From Armillaria gallica (lineage: Eukaryota; Basidiomycota; Agaricomycetes; Agaricales; Physalacriaceae): 64,000 nt of DNA. The notes beneath the pieces are model-generated. The model saw nothing but the letters and a program-made list of their open reading frames with translations, ran no database searches and was not told the origin of the DNA. The position numbers were made by a program, and so were the translations under genes. Positions 1 to 11,000 of the stretch are shown here, in pieces (within the stretch, counting starts at the first letter, position 1; each line of letters opens with the position of its first letter). The stretch covers positions 434,001 through 498,000 of the forward strand of contig JBANDB010000002.1 of assembly GCA_037576215.1 (NCBI GenBank), read 5' to 3'.

Positions 1-660
1 GGCTCACCTCTGCTGACGAAATCTGGGCTGATACATCCTTAGCAAACAAATGGGGTGAGTGAATCCTATCACTATCCTCATCTGAATCCTCATCGGTAAC
101 GGCTCCAGCAGGCAAGAGGTCTGGCATTGAACCATCGTCCGAGTCTGAACCCAGGCTGGTGACAGCAGCTGACCACTGACCACTACTGGAATCATGCCAG
201 TCTGACCCAAGTAGAGACTCCCATTCCATCTCGCTGTCTGAATCTGAACCAACAAGGATAGCTTGTTCCAAATCGGAGTCAAGTCTTGTATATCGACGTG
301 CAGAGCGAGCTTGGTGGAGAGTGTATTTTTTCTTCAGCAACTGTAATCGGCGCCGACGAGACTGGGAGAAGTCGGTGTAATGCCAGAGAAGTCGATGAAT
401 CCTCATGGGCCGGGTTTTAGCTTTCGTCATGATGATAGTGTGAGAGTGGAGAGGAAAAGATATTTGATTGGAATTAAATGAGGAATAAATACATAAAATA
501 TGTAAGCGATTGCAAGGGATTGTGGTGTAGCTGGAGGCGTTCTGCCGTGGGTGGTCAGAGTAGAAGTCGATTATAGCACGATTATGGGTCATAATCGGGT
601 CCATAATCGATTCCATAATCGATCCATAATCGTGCCATAATCGGCGACTCTGACCCTCCC
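1..660 (-). mobile_element. Terminal part of a DNA transposon (PIF/Har­binger-like)
   Basis: The right end of a DNA transposon, reading leftwards out of the window. The terminus lies at 660, where minus-strand GGGAGGGTCAGAGTCG begins and a TAA follows at 661. A TAA/TTA target is known for PIF/Harbinger elements; this assignment is an inference because the other end and its target duplication are outside the window. From about 545 to 645 there is a cluster of six or more copies of CATAATCG in both orientations, and GTCAGAGT at 555 mirrors ACTCTGAC at 645. This is the usual look of subterminal transposase-binding repeats. The element borders a broken seven-TM gene copy, so it may have caused that break. 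Confidence 0.55.
2..430 (-). CDS. N-terminus of a transposon-borne protein, partial
   Basis: An open frame of 143 codons starts at the ATG at 430 and runs off the left edge without a stop. The first 55 residues are strongly basic (MTKAKTRPMRIHRL..., then an RRRR run and KKK). They are followed by a Ser/Asp-rich acidic stretch (SDSDSE, SDSDDGS, DEDSDEDSD). The basic-then-acidic N-terminus and its position 230 bp inside the transposon terminus suggest the start of the transposase or its partner DNA-binding protein. No catalytic motif is inside the window, so the family cannot be proved. A GT appears just before the edge (GAGGTGAGCC), so the first exon may end there. Confidence 0.5.
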   Translation of the reverse strand, partial: MTKAKTRPMRIHRLLWHYTDFSQSRRRRLQLLKKKYTLHQARSARRYTRLDSDLEQAILVGSDSDSEMEWESLLGSDWHDSSSGQWSAAVTSLGSDSDDGSMPDLLPAGAVTDEDSDEDSDRIHSPHLFAKDVSAQISSAEVS

Positions 661-713
661 TAATTTTGGTCTGCCACTAGTTCTTCCCTAAAGTGATTAA
701 ATAATTCTTCCAG

Positions 714-1415
714 GGGCGCGCGGAGGAGCACGGCGGGGACCTGGATGGACGCTTTCGGACCTGTGGTTCCACCTAAAGCCATATACCTTGAGAACGCAGT
801 CAACTGGGCCGTGCTATACTCCTCGCTCGTATTGACTACCTTGCTATGGTGCACCATTCTTATTATCTATCGCATTCTGCGAGTGGGTGGCATTGCTGGC
901 CGAATACACGTATATCATAGAGTGATAGAGATGCTTGTGGAATCTGCTTCCCTCTACTCTGCAGTGATAGTCGTTCTGCTGGTGTTCGAAGTTCGTAATG
1001 AGGTAGCTGGAGATTATGTTCAAGAGCTGGCTCTTTCGATAAGAGTACGTACAATCTGTTTCGTCCTTTTTCTTTGTCACACCTACAACGTCTCTTCTAG
1101 GGAATAGCGCCTACAATCCTAGTTGGCTGCATTGCAGCAGGACATGCCCGCCCAGACGATTCCTGGAGCGAAAGCACCACGGGGTCGTCACTTCGATTCG
1201 GAAATCACTCAAGTTCAAACAACGACACTGAAATGAGTGTTGGATCTGGATGGGACACATTGTCGCCCATAAGACCGGACATAGAAGAGGGTTTGGAGGA
1301 CAACGAGGAGAGTACAGAAGTACAAGTGGAGGGAGCTGCACCAACTTTCAGTGCACACGATCCTTCTGCACGTGTCGTTGGGGCATCGAGTTCCGTAGAT
1401 TATAGTATCGTATGA
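714..1415 (+). pseudogene. 5'-truncated copy of a seven-TM membrane protein gene
   Basis: The last two exons of a seven-TM gene like the intact copy at 19269-20638. The first visible exon runs to 1044 and contains WAVLYSSLVLTTLLWCT and the last membrane helices. It is followed by a GTACGT...TCTTCTAG intron (1045-1100) and a last exon (1101-1415) with the family signature ARPDDSWSES and an acidic tail ending YSIV. Homology to the intact copy begins near 745. The sequence between the AG at 713 and that point does not match. The transposon terminus sits only 50 bp upstream, and the first four exons are absent from the window. They may lie beyond the transposon to the left or be lost. The remaining frame has no stops. 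Confidence 0.7.
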
Positions 1416-3362
1416 GGCGACACGAGATTTCAATTTGATAGTCAATCAGCTACGGTTTACAAACAGCTGGTCGAGCCCAAGATAATGAAGCCAGGCAAAA
1501 ATCTCAATGTTTCTTAGTACAATTATTCTCCATAAGTGTACTTGCATGCACATGGACATCTGGCTTAGAATAATTAGTTCCAGTATGGCGACTGACCAAG
1601 GCAGAACTTACACATACCAATTCTGCAATTAAACGGGATCAATTGTACCAAGAAGAGTACTTTCCTTGAATCCAATCCTGCATCAGCGATTTGTCGAGCG
1701 CATGCGTGACATGCCAGTCTTCACCTCTCAGATCTCGATGTTAAGGCGATGAGCGGTAACGCTCGCAGGCTCAGCAGAAAAATGTACGATATCCAATCAT
1801 TTTACAGTCTGAATCAAGCCAAGGTCCGAACGATCGCTTGGGCCCAGTGCAAGGATGACTTGCAGTGAAGACGTTCACTTTCTGGTATGGACCTTAGTGA
1901 GAGAACACGGGAAAAATCCATACCTACCCAACGGGCTGCTTAAAAACACCTGTTTCTCCGATGATAGGGCTTGGCCCATAGCGGTAGTCCCTCGATAAAA
2001 ACGACGGCAAAATCAGTATACATACTTCCACCAAAGATTACAGCTCATAGAAACTACTGGAGAGGGTTGAAATCAAGTTGTCGCTGCATAAATCCAGGGC
2101 ACGGTGACATATACGCCTCCCAGTATGTATTTGAGCGTATATACAGAGCACGATAAATCTCTGGACAAGATGTTAGGTCTGTTTACAAGGATATTATACA
2201 TCCTCACACACTGGCGATGTGTTTGATGGAACACTAGGTGCAGCAGAACATGCGTAACCAGCTGGTGGGCACTCGGGATGGTGTGAGGAATCACTCGTCG
2301 TCGATGCCGTTGTGTTAGGATGTAGAATCGTCCAGAGCAGAGACGCTGTCTCGAGAACTGATAAATGCGTCGGGACTGGCCATAAAAACAACTGAACGAA
2401 TACGCACCAAGAAGCCACCTCAGCGATGATCACTCCTTCATTATTTGACCTTTTCTTTGAAGTCTAGCATATCGCATAGGGATTATGAGCGCATATATTG
2501 AGACTGAGGCGACGCGAGTTCCTGGTATAGCCGCTATCCTGAGGCTGCTCCACATGGACCGAGCTCGGTCCTTGCTAGGCTTCCGTGGTCATTGTCGAGG
2601 CTGAAAAGTACCCAATCCTGCAGTTAGCTGTGATAGTTCGATAAAACGGATCACCATCTGAAGAAGCTTTAATAGAGGATACGAGAAGGAAATTGTACAA
2701 CGACGCACCCAGTCGCGACTCAGCGTTTCAACGTTGGTGTCCTCAAGGCCCAGTCAGCATATATGCACTGTTCACTCCCCCAGCGAGAAAAAAAAACAGC
2801 AGAGAAGACGCAACAGAGCAGAATCTACACGATGTTCCCGTTAGTCAACAATTTGAGAGCACATGGGAAGCAGGGAACATACTGTTTATCGCTCCTTGAC
2901 GTCGTAGACAACGTCCATGTTACTCTGGAACAGTGGTACAGCAGGAAAGGGAGCAATGTCGAGAGGAATGGAATTATTCATGGACTTCGGGATGAAGGAA
3001 GGCCGTGACCGTGATGCATATGGCAGTCGTCTCACTTCTTCTCTTCCTTCCACCACGACGACGGTGCTCACTGTCAGTACTTCTTACCACGCCAAGAATG
3101 GCCTCAACAAGTGTTATCGATGACGCCCGCTGCTGCCGACGATGGAAAAGGCTGCTCTTTACGTGAGGACCCGATACCTACCGATGAGTTGAGATTATCT
3201 TGCTCACTGGGCCTAGTGATATCAATGGTCGGTTCGACACTGTTATCACTATTGCAAAGAACTGGAGAAATAATAGCTACGACATCTTCTTCACTGTCAC
3301 CGGCAACCCCGAGGCTTCCCTGCAGATGTTTTAATATCATGCGATCTGGGCAAGTGTGCTCA
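1416..3362. other. Stretch without a supported gene
   Basis: The first kilobase is the downstream part of the duplicated segment and diverges freely from copy B, with indels. The small open frames here are not shared between the copies in the same frame, which argues against coding. I see no RNA gene or clear repeat other than the segmental duplication. Confidence 0.5.
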
Positions 3363-4233
3363 TCAGCTTGGAGGACCAAACCAGCCTGGGTATCTGGCAG
3401 TCAAGGCGAGAGTTGGAGGTTGTGACGTTGGAGAGGCCTCTTGGTATACCTGGTGCCAATGATGAGACTGAGGCGGAGGATTTGACGGGCTTGGCATCAT
3501 CGTCAACCCTGATGGGCTGACCGGTGCCGTATTAATGTATATGGTGTTGGTAGGTTCATCGCGACTGGCGCGATGGTGCTGGACCTCGTCATTCCTCTTC
3601 CTGGGCAGGAATTCCGCCCAGTCTTCGGGTTCGTGGTTTGGGTCTTGGTGCATATGATGCCAACGAATGTTGCATTCCTTCGATGCATTCTTATCGTCGT
3701 ATCGCAGCTTTCCGAGGAGGGTTAGGAGGAACCACCGGTCATATTTGTGAGGATCGAGGGCCGGAGCGTCGTCTGGGGCGTCAGGAAGGATATATGGCCT
3801 GTTGTTCAGGATCGCGAGCAAGCCTTGCTCGAAGTCGAAGGGATGCACAGGCGGCACATGAATCCCTGCGATAGTAACGGTACTCCTCCAGGCTGTAACA
3901 CGTTCGGTGACCGCCACATGATTATTCTGTTCCCAATGAGCTCTCCAATTCTATAATTCATTTTGATTCACTCGCCAAAACCTCTCCCTCGTAGGCCAGT
4001 ATCATCGCCCCTCTGTGGTCCAGTGAAGTTTCTAACGCCCTCTCCCTCAGCATTCGGACGTTGTCAAAGCCAAATATGTCAACCTGCGATGTGGCTATCA
4101 GTGGCGACCCCTTCGAATACACGGTCGTACTCACCAGCGTGTAGGTCCAGTCCCTAATCTCGGACACTGGTACCTCCCAGTCCTCCATGTCGCGGGGCGA
4201 GTCCATGTTGGAAGTTAACAAGTGGGTGTTCAT
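3363..4233 (-). CDS. Hypothetical protein, three exons
   Basis: No family recognised. The model joins 4233-4135, 4083-3972 and 3892-3363 and gives 246 residues. Intron 1 is a 51-nt GTGAGT...CGCAG intron with CTGATAG as branch site; because its length is a multiple of three, the frame is also open if it is retained. Intron 2 is 79 nt (GTGAAT...TTACAG) and removes the only stop. The product is soluble-looking and has no signal peptide. The N-terminus is acidic (MDSPRDMEDWEVPVSE), the middle is compact and Asp/Pro-rich (ILPDAPDDAPALDPHKYD), and the last 70 residues are Ser/Pro-rich and probably disordered. It lies inside sequence that is present in copy A of the duplicated segment but missing from copy B. 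It may therefore be a local insertion, or a gene lost from copy B. Confidence 0.5.
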
Positions 4234-6961
4234 TACTTTGTGGCTGGTGTACTAATTACAAATCACGAGCCCTGAAGTACATCAGCCTTTGTTTTCTTTT
4301 CGGATGTGGCACAAACCGGAGCAAAAGTACGTCCTTCTTCGTCTTATACGAAGCTTTCAGACTGAGTACGCTCACTTAGTTTGGGATGGATCGTTGCTTG
4401 TGCACGTACGATGAAATTTCCCAATGCTCAGGTTGACTCTTCAACTGGCCCGCCACGGAAATAATTGGACCTTCCTTCACACTAGGATTTCTTCAAGAGC
4501 TGGCCTTCTCTATGTCGTTATTAGTGGTTTAAACAGCCGGAGCCGAGCCTAACTTTGTGGTGTAACATCAACTTCGCTTCACACGTGCACTGCGCACCAC
4601 AATGGACCAAGGTAGGCGGGCAGTATCTGTTAGATTATTTTGATACATATCTGAGGGATATTTCAGGGATCGCTATATGCCTGGAAAGATGTACCCCCAC
4701 TCCTTTCGTCTCTGAAGAGCCCGCTTGTATTCTATCAACATTACATCTCAAGCCTCCCACAGCACGAGGCCGAAAGTGCAGCATCTACTGAAATACTTCG
4801 TCTATCACGACGCAGTCTTCGCCGCTATCGAGGGACCATGGAGGGCAACGGTTTCAGTCGCATCCATTCTTCTAGCGTCCAGACACTAGAGACTAACTCG
4901 GAATGTGACGACTCGGACATCGGGTTCGTCGGGTTCGTCGGGCCTTGTCACCATTCCTCCTTCCTTTTCTCCCACCATGACCAAAGCGCTCACTTCCAAT
5001 TGTCCTCCTTTTTGCATCAAGAAAGCGTCGTGGATTTCAACACAAAATCCCTTTGACAGTCGGCTTGGCCTCGAAGAATGGACCCATACCCACTGATGAG
5101 TGGACGTCTTGTGCGTCGAGTGGGTGTGACATGAAATTGTTATCGTTGTGCATGGAGCTGAAGCAAAAGTATTAGCTCTATGTACCTGCCGCTTCATTCG
5201 ACGTGATCGACCTCAGCCATTCTCCCTTGGCGATTATCCCAACAGTCGATTTGCTGAACTAGTCACGACCAAAACGAGAGTCGGAGGGACGGCGGTTCCA
5301 CGACAGCACCAGAGAGACAGGCGAGGCTGAGGCAAGAGATGCGAATCACTTTGTGTCATTGTCATTCTCGATGATGGCTGTGTACGGGATGGTTCCTCCC
5401 CCTTCCTGGCCAGGGCCGTCCGGGTCAGTGCATGTTTCAGGACGGTATGTGTCAGGAGGTTTCTACAGGCTTATCGAGAAGAGTCCATCAGGGAACGGCG
5501 CTCTGACCCAGAAAGCACCTGGTGGAAATGAATCCGATTCGAGAAAAAGGACGACGGTTTTTGGGACATGGCTTGGCTCGTGCATAATCCCGCCTTTTCT
5601 TCGCTTCACTGACTGACAGTAGAATCGTTTGCAGGAACCTCTGCATGGTCTAGCCAGGAATGAGGTCTGTCTTGTCACCGTCAACCCACCAGTATCTCGC
5701 CCTTCCCTCGACTAACATGGACCGAGCAGTACTCAAAAGAGTCAAGATAAAAGCGGGTATACGAATAGTAGTGTCGCCGTCAACCCTGATAGGATAGTGG
5801 CTATGCATAGAATAGGCCGGTTCATTGCGGACGACTCGATCCTCTTCATAGTCGTCGGGATCAGTGCATCAGTGCGTCTTCTTTCATCAATACACATTCA
5901 ACCTTTTTTCATGAAGCTTGCAGTCTATGATGCATGACCCGAGTACCTTACACTTCTCTGAGGCCTTTCCAACCCTGTTTTCATATTTCCGTTTCGATTC
6001 ACTAGTCAGCAAGAGCCGCCTGGGATACCAGTGCGTCGTCCAAAACATGCAAGGATCAAAAAGCTTATCGTTCGGAGTGGAAGGCCTGAACCGAAAAGAT
6101 GTTTGGCTATGCAGTGGTGTGCTGGTCATTGGTGACCCTGCTCTTCTCTGTGCGGGTAATGTAGTAGCAAATACCTGCGCCAAGAGTCCGGTGAAGCTGA
6201 GGCTGAGGGTATGAATGGCATGGTATTGTTACTGTCGGCACCGATGGGCCTATCTACCGTGAACCAAAAGACTTGTGAATGGAGAGCTCCATCGCATATG
6301 ACGTGACACTAGGCCTCCTCAATCCTCTGGCCGAGCAAGCGGTCCTCCCATTCGTACAGAGCGTGGCCTCTGACACGCCGTCGGTGGTTGGTCAGATACG
6401 AGTCGACATCCACATCGCAAGGAAGGCTGCAGGACATCCTCTTCAAGGGGATCGTTGACACCATGGAATATCCATTACTAGGCAACCTCTTCGTGACTTT
6501 GTTTACTTGAAGTGAAGTACGATTACCTATTGGACTTTTTTGATAAGAACTTTGTTGTATCTATGGTTGTACCCTTGTAACCATAAAATTTATTTTACTT
6601 GACCATTTTGTCGGAAAACGATTGGAATGGTTCCGCCACATGTATCTCCGCTTGAGCAATTTTCTTTCCAGAACTCATCAGATTCGGACATCAAGTATTA
6701 TATCCAGAAACAGTCTTATGGGTGATCTACCACATTTGATGGAAGTACTGTGTCAGGCTGAAGCCAGACTTAACAAGGGAATACTAGTAAAGAAGGAAGG
6801 AGTGTAGAAGGAATAGGAATGTAGAACATAGGATCAAGCCAGTACTCACACAGGCAGGAACCAGTGTGAACACAGGCTAAAGTCAGTACACGCTGCATAA
6901 AACCAGTGTCATAGGCACTGGTCTAACATAGCCAACCACTGGATTGAACAAACCTAGATAC
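4234..6961. other. Non-genic stretch, partly duplicated
   Basis: The part from about 4880 to 6445 is the third block of the segmental duplication. A minus-strand frame around 5880-5655 has a counterpart at 22455-22192, sharing HIPA/RIPA, ARS-LVEGR and WWVDGD. Differences between the copies fall at all codon positions, so I do not call it a gene. From about 6610 to 6960 there is AT-rich sequence with several degenerate CCAGTGT/ACACTGG-like motifs. The GATAC target duplication of the first chromovirus is at 6957-6961. Confidence 0.4.
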
Positions 6962-7376
6962 TTTAAGACCCGAACTGCAATCAAGGGTATTCAAGTTGGC
7001 TGTATCGTGTTCGTACAGTCACTGCTTGATCCTGTGATGATTGCCACCTGAGCTGAACTTTTAGTTGTTGCTTAGTGAGAAATGAGTGTTTCGGTATGAA
7101 TGAACGTTAGCTCAAAGCTAAGGAATATACAGCTTTGAGTACTCTACTTTTATACTAAAGTGAGGGTCTGTAATGGGCTCTAAGATGAGGCTACCGTGTT
7201 AGAAAGTGAATAAGCCAAATACACGGTAGCTGAGAATATGGCGACATCTACTCCACCAGTGGAGTATGATGATGTGAAGATTTACAAAGGCTCCATGGAG
7301 TCATGGATCTAAGATAAGATAAGGGTAAGTGGTCACGATAAGATAAGATAAGATAAGGAATGAATAAATTGTAACA
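6962..7376 (-). repeat. 3' LTR of element 1
   Basis: A 415-bp LTR. The outer end should read TG but reads TT (6962-6963), one of the decay mutations; the inner end is intact. The same length and order of sequence is found at 15502-15916. Confidence 0.95.
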
Positions 7377-8053
7377 TTACCCCCCTGTTAAGGCAGGCGT
7401 CCCGACTGCCAGTAAGGTTGCTCTCCATATGTCATCGCCAGCCTATCAGCCGGCTGAGTATTAGGTCTGCGACATTGTCTTGTAGGGTGGTGTTTACCCC
7501 CAAGACGAGGGATTTCCTAATGTCATACTATCTCCATGCAAACTGCGACTTTGTTTTGTGGATTTGGTTTATCACACAAAACGAGGGTTTGTTGCATGGT
7601 GGTGGCGCGAGTGGTATGCGCAAAGCGTGTCTTGACTGTAGAACATTGGCGTCCTATGTCTACGTCATCATCATGCCATCCCCAGAGATCTTTTGTGAAG
7701 GTTTTGGAGAAATGCCATATGGGCTGCAGCTTGTCCCAGTGGCCCTTATAAAATTCGTCGGTAGGGAGAGGGGATTTACCATATGGTGGTGATGCGAGTG
7801 GTAAACTTGACCCTTTGTTCCATCAGGTAGGTCTGATTATGTGCGCGTTAGTATTTTTTGTCGTTAAATGTCATCAGAAGTCGTGAATGAGGACCCGTTG
7901 TTATCCCCCGTTATAGGGCCAGGATGATACGTAGATCAAGGCATCAACTGTTCATGGGATTTCTGTTGCTTCAGATGATGGTTTCGAATATGTCAAAGGG
8001 TTGTCATTGCCACCAAATTGGTCCCAGTCTAGCTCTTGGTCATACCAAACTTG
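7377..8053 (-). other. 3' untranslated region and polypurine tract of element 1
   Basis: This stretch lies between the pol stop codon and the 3' LTR. Minus-strand AACAGGGGGGTAA at 7377-7389, directly next to the LTR, is the likely polypurine tract for plus-strand priming. The plus-strand open frames here are unsupported. Confidence 0.7.
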
Positions 8054-11000
8054 TCATCCAGTGAATGGGTCCATGTAGGACTGCCAATCTCCTGTCTCTT
8101 GCTCTGTGCGGTTCACTTTTTCTGCAAGATATTCGTCAACAAGTTCTTGTGTGTCCATGTTGTCTTCCTTTACCCAGCTGTTCGATTCTGGTCTGTATCC
8201 TTTCCATTTGATGAAGTAGTCCATGACCCAATGCCATGGTTCGCCCACTTTTCCCCTGACTCTGCATTCTCTACTATCGAGGATTTTCTCAATTTCGTAG
8301 TGTTCTTCGCTGTCAATGAGATCTGGTGGCAGAGGAGGCAGTTGTTCTTGGTTTGGGAATGCGGGTGGAGTGTATGGCGTAAGGAGTGTTTCGTTGAATA
8401 CTGGATGGATATGCCAGCCTGTCGGGAGCTTTAATTTATATGCTGAGGCTCCAACCTTTGCAATGATGGGGAATGGGCCCGTTTGCTTGTCTGCTAGTTT
8501 TTTCTTTGGACATGGGGGCGCCAGATTGCTCGTATCGAGCCAAACTTTGTCTCCCACTGAGTAATCAACTGCAGGTCGCTTCTTCTTGTCGTATTGGGCT
8601 TTCATCTGGTCGGCGGCTTTTTCGAGTGCTTGCTTTGCCTCAGCATGGATTTTCTGCATATCTGAAACGAATGTGTTTGAGGCCGGTGTTCTGAAGGGTG
8701 CTCGGGGTCGTACGGCACCAGGGAGGATTTCGGTGTTATAGCCATAGTTAACCTCGAAGGGACTTTTACCCGTTGCAGAATGGGTGCGGTTATTGTGAGC
8801 GAAGGCCGCGAGGGAGAGCCATTCGACTCAGTCATTTTGGCAATGATTGACGAAGATCCGGAGGTATTTTTCAACCTCCTGATTCACTCGTTCTGTCTGG
8901 CCATCAGTCTGTGGGTGATAGGCGGTGGATACATTTGCCTTTATTTGAAGCAAGTCATAAAGGTCTTTCATGAACTTGGATACGAACACAGAGCCTCGGT
9001 CGCTAATGATGACCTGGGGCATTCCATGTCTAGCGTATACTTTGTCTCATAGGATCTTGGCCCACCCTTCCGATGACATCTCTGTTGTACATGTGACAGG
9101 TATGATTTCCTTAGAGAACCAGTTGACGATCACCAGGATTGCATCGAAACCGTTACTCTTTGGTAATCCAGTGACCATGTCGACAGAGATATGGGTCCAT
9201 GGTCTGGAAGGTATGGTGTTGGGATGAAGTGGCGCTGCTTTTGGTTGCGTGCTCGACTTGGTTCGTTGGCACGTCTCACAGGTGTGGACGTAGTCCTCAA
9301 CGTCCTTCTTCATCCTTGGCCACCAATATTCTTGTAAGACGAGCTCCTTAGTCTTTTCAATGCCTGGGTGTCCCGCCGTGATGTGGTCGTGAAATTGCGT
9401 GATTATTTCGCCTCGTAACGCGTGGTCAGAAGGAACGTAAATGCGGGAGTCGTAAAAGATCAGCCCGTCATCCATTTTCAGTCCTCGGTCATGGTTAAGG
9501 GAAGTCACGACATTCTTGTCCCATTGGTGGTGGTCGAGTGTGGCTTTCTTTATCTTGGTGTGGATTTCCTCGATAGTGGGCATGACTAGTGCCTGGAAGT
9601 GCTCGGGTTTGAGGACGATAACCTCATCGTTGTCCTCCTTTCCTTGCTCGTGATCTGCTCTGCGACTGAGTAAGTCAGCTTTTTTGTTTGCAGTTCCTGG
9701 TTTGTGGTGCAGTGTGAAATGGTATTCGGCCAGCTCAGTGACCCAACGCGCTTGTCATCGGTTGAGTTTCTGTGGTTTCCAGAAATATTGCAGATTTTGG
9801 TGGTCTGTCCATATTTCGAAGTCCTGAGCTGCACCCATTAGATAGTGCCTCCACTTGTCCAGCGCGAGTATGATTGCGAGTAGTTCTTTGTCGTAAATTT
9901 CGTAATTTCGTTCTGTGGTCGTAAGGGATTTGGACAGAAATGCAACTGGGCGCCATTTGCTGTCCTGTTCCTGGCATAGAACTGCTCCTATGGCTCCTTC
10001 GCTGGTGTCAGCTTCTACACAGAATTTTCCTCTGTCTGTGGGTATTGCCAATACCACTTCTTCGGCTAGTAGTCTCTTCAACTCCTCGAAGGCGTCTTGT
10101 TGTGCTTTTCCCCACTTCCATGGATCGTTTCCGGTTAGCTGGGTCATCAGCTTGACGATCTTGCTATACCCTTTGATGAAACATCTGTAGAAGTTGGTAA
10201 AGCCTAAGAACGACTGGAGTTGTACTTTCTTGATGGGCACAGGCCACTCCGCAATTCCTGCGATTTTGACTGGGTCCATCCAGATGTTTCCTTCACTGAT
10301 GATGACTCCGAGGTACTCTGTTTCCAAGGTTTCAAATTCGCATTTTTCCGCTTTAAGGAATATCTTGTTCTTTTGTAGGAGTCTTAGGACTTCGTGCGTG
10401 ATGCGGCGATGCTCCTCCTTGGTCTTGGACATGATTAGGATGTCGTCAAGGTACACTGTGATGCAGCCTGATGCAATGAAATCTTTAAAGATGTTATTCA
10501 TCATCCATTGGAAGGTGGCGGGTGAATTGGTGAGCCCGAAGAACATAACCGTGGGTTCAAATAACCCCCAATTAGTTCTGAATGCCGCCTTCCATTCGTC
10601 GCCACTTTTGATGCATACATTGTTGTATCCCCATCGAACATCGAGTTTTGAAAAGTATTTGGCCCCCCGTAGCTTGTCCATCAGTTCCAAGATTAAAGGG
10701 AGCAGGTAACGGTTTTTAATCGTCATCTTGTTAAGTTTCCGATAATCTTGGACTGGTCGCAGCTTGCCATCCTTTTTCTTGACAAAGAAGAAGGGCGAAG
10801 CCATGGGCGACTTGGAGGGTCGTATTCGTCCACTCGAGAGGTTCTCGTCCAGGAATTTGTCGAGTTCCGCTTGTTCATTCCGGTTGAGAGGGTAGACCTT
10901 GCAATCTAGATTGGTGCTTGCATTTGGAGTAAGTTTGATGGTGTGGTCCCATGTCTTTGGCTCGGGAAGTTCATCGAAACTATCTTTGTTGAATAGATCG

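Larger units (their letters stand above)
745..6445. repeat. Segmental duplication, copy A
   Basis: Blocks of this region recur in the same order at about 20000-23000 (copy B). About 745-2450 matches 20020-21240, a short block near 2745-2830 matches 21240-21300, and about 4880-6445 matches 21465-23000. Shared landmarks include CGACTCGGACATCGGGTTCG (4911 and 21485) and CTTATCGAGAAGAGTCCATC (5470 and 22011). Copy A is longer. It has about 450 bp extra around 1700-2160 and about 2 kb extra around 2830-4880, the latter holding the hypothetical gene at 3363-4233. The alignment was made by eye; identity seems roughly 80-90% within blocks. Confidence 0.75.

Noticed and set aside
5353..5684. Frames on both strands shared with 22005-22226
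   Set aside because: Both strands are open in both copies because the duplication is recent; substitutions show no codon-position bias by eye, so conservation is not evidence of coding.
7418..8434. Several plus-strand frames of 70-130 codons
   Set aside because: They lie antisense to the 3' region and chromodomain end of element 1 and are shadows.
10194..10709. 171-codon plus-strand frame
   Set aside because: Antisense to the reverse transcriptase domain of element 1, which has clear motifs on the minus strand.
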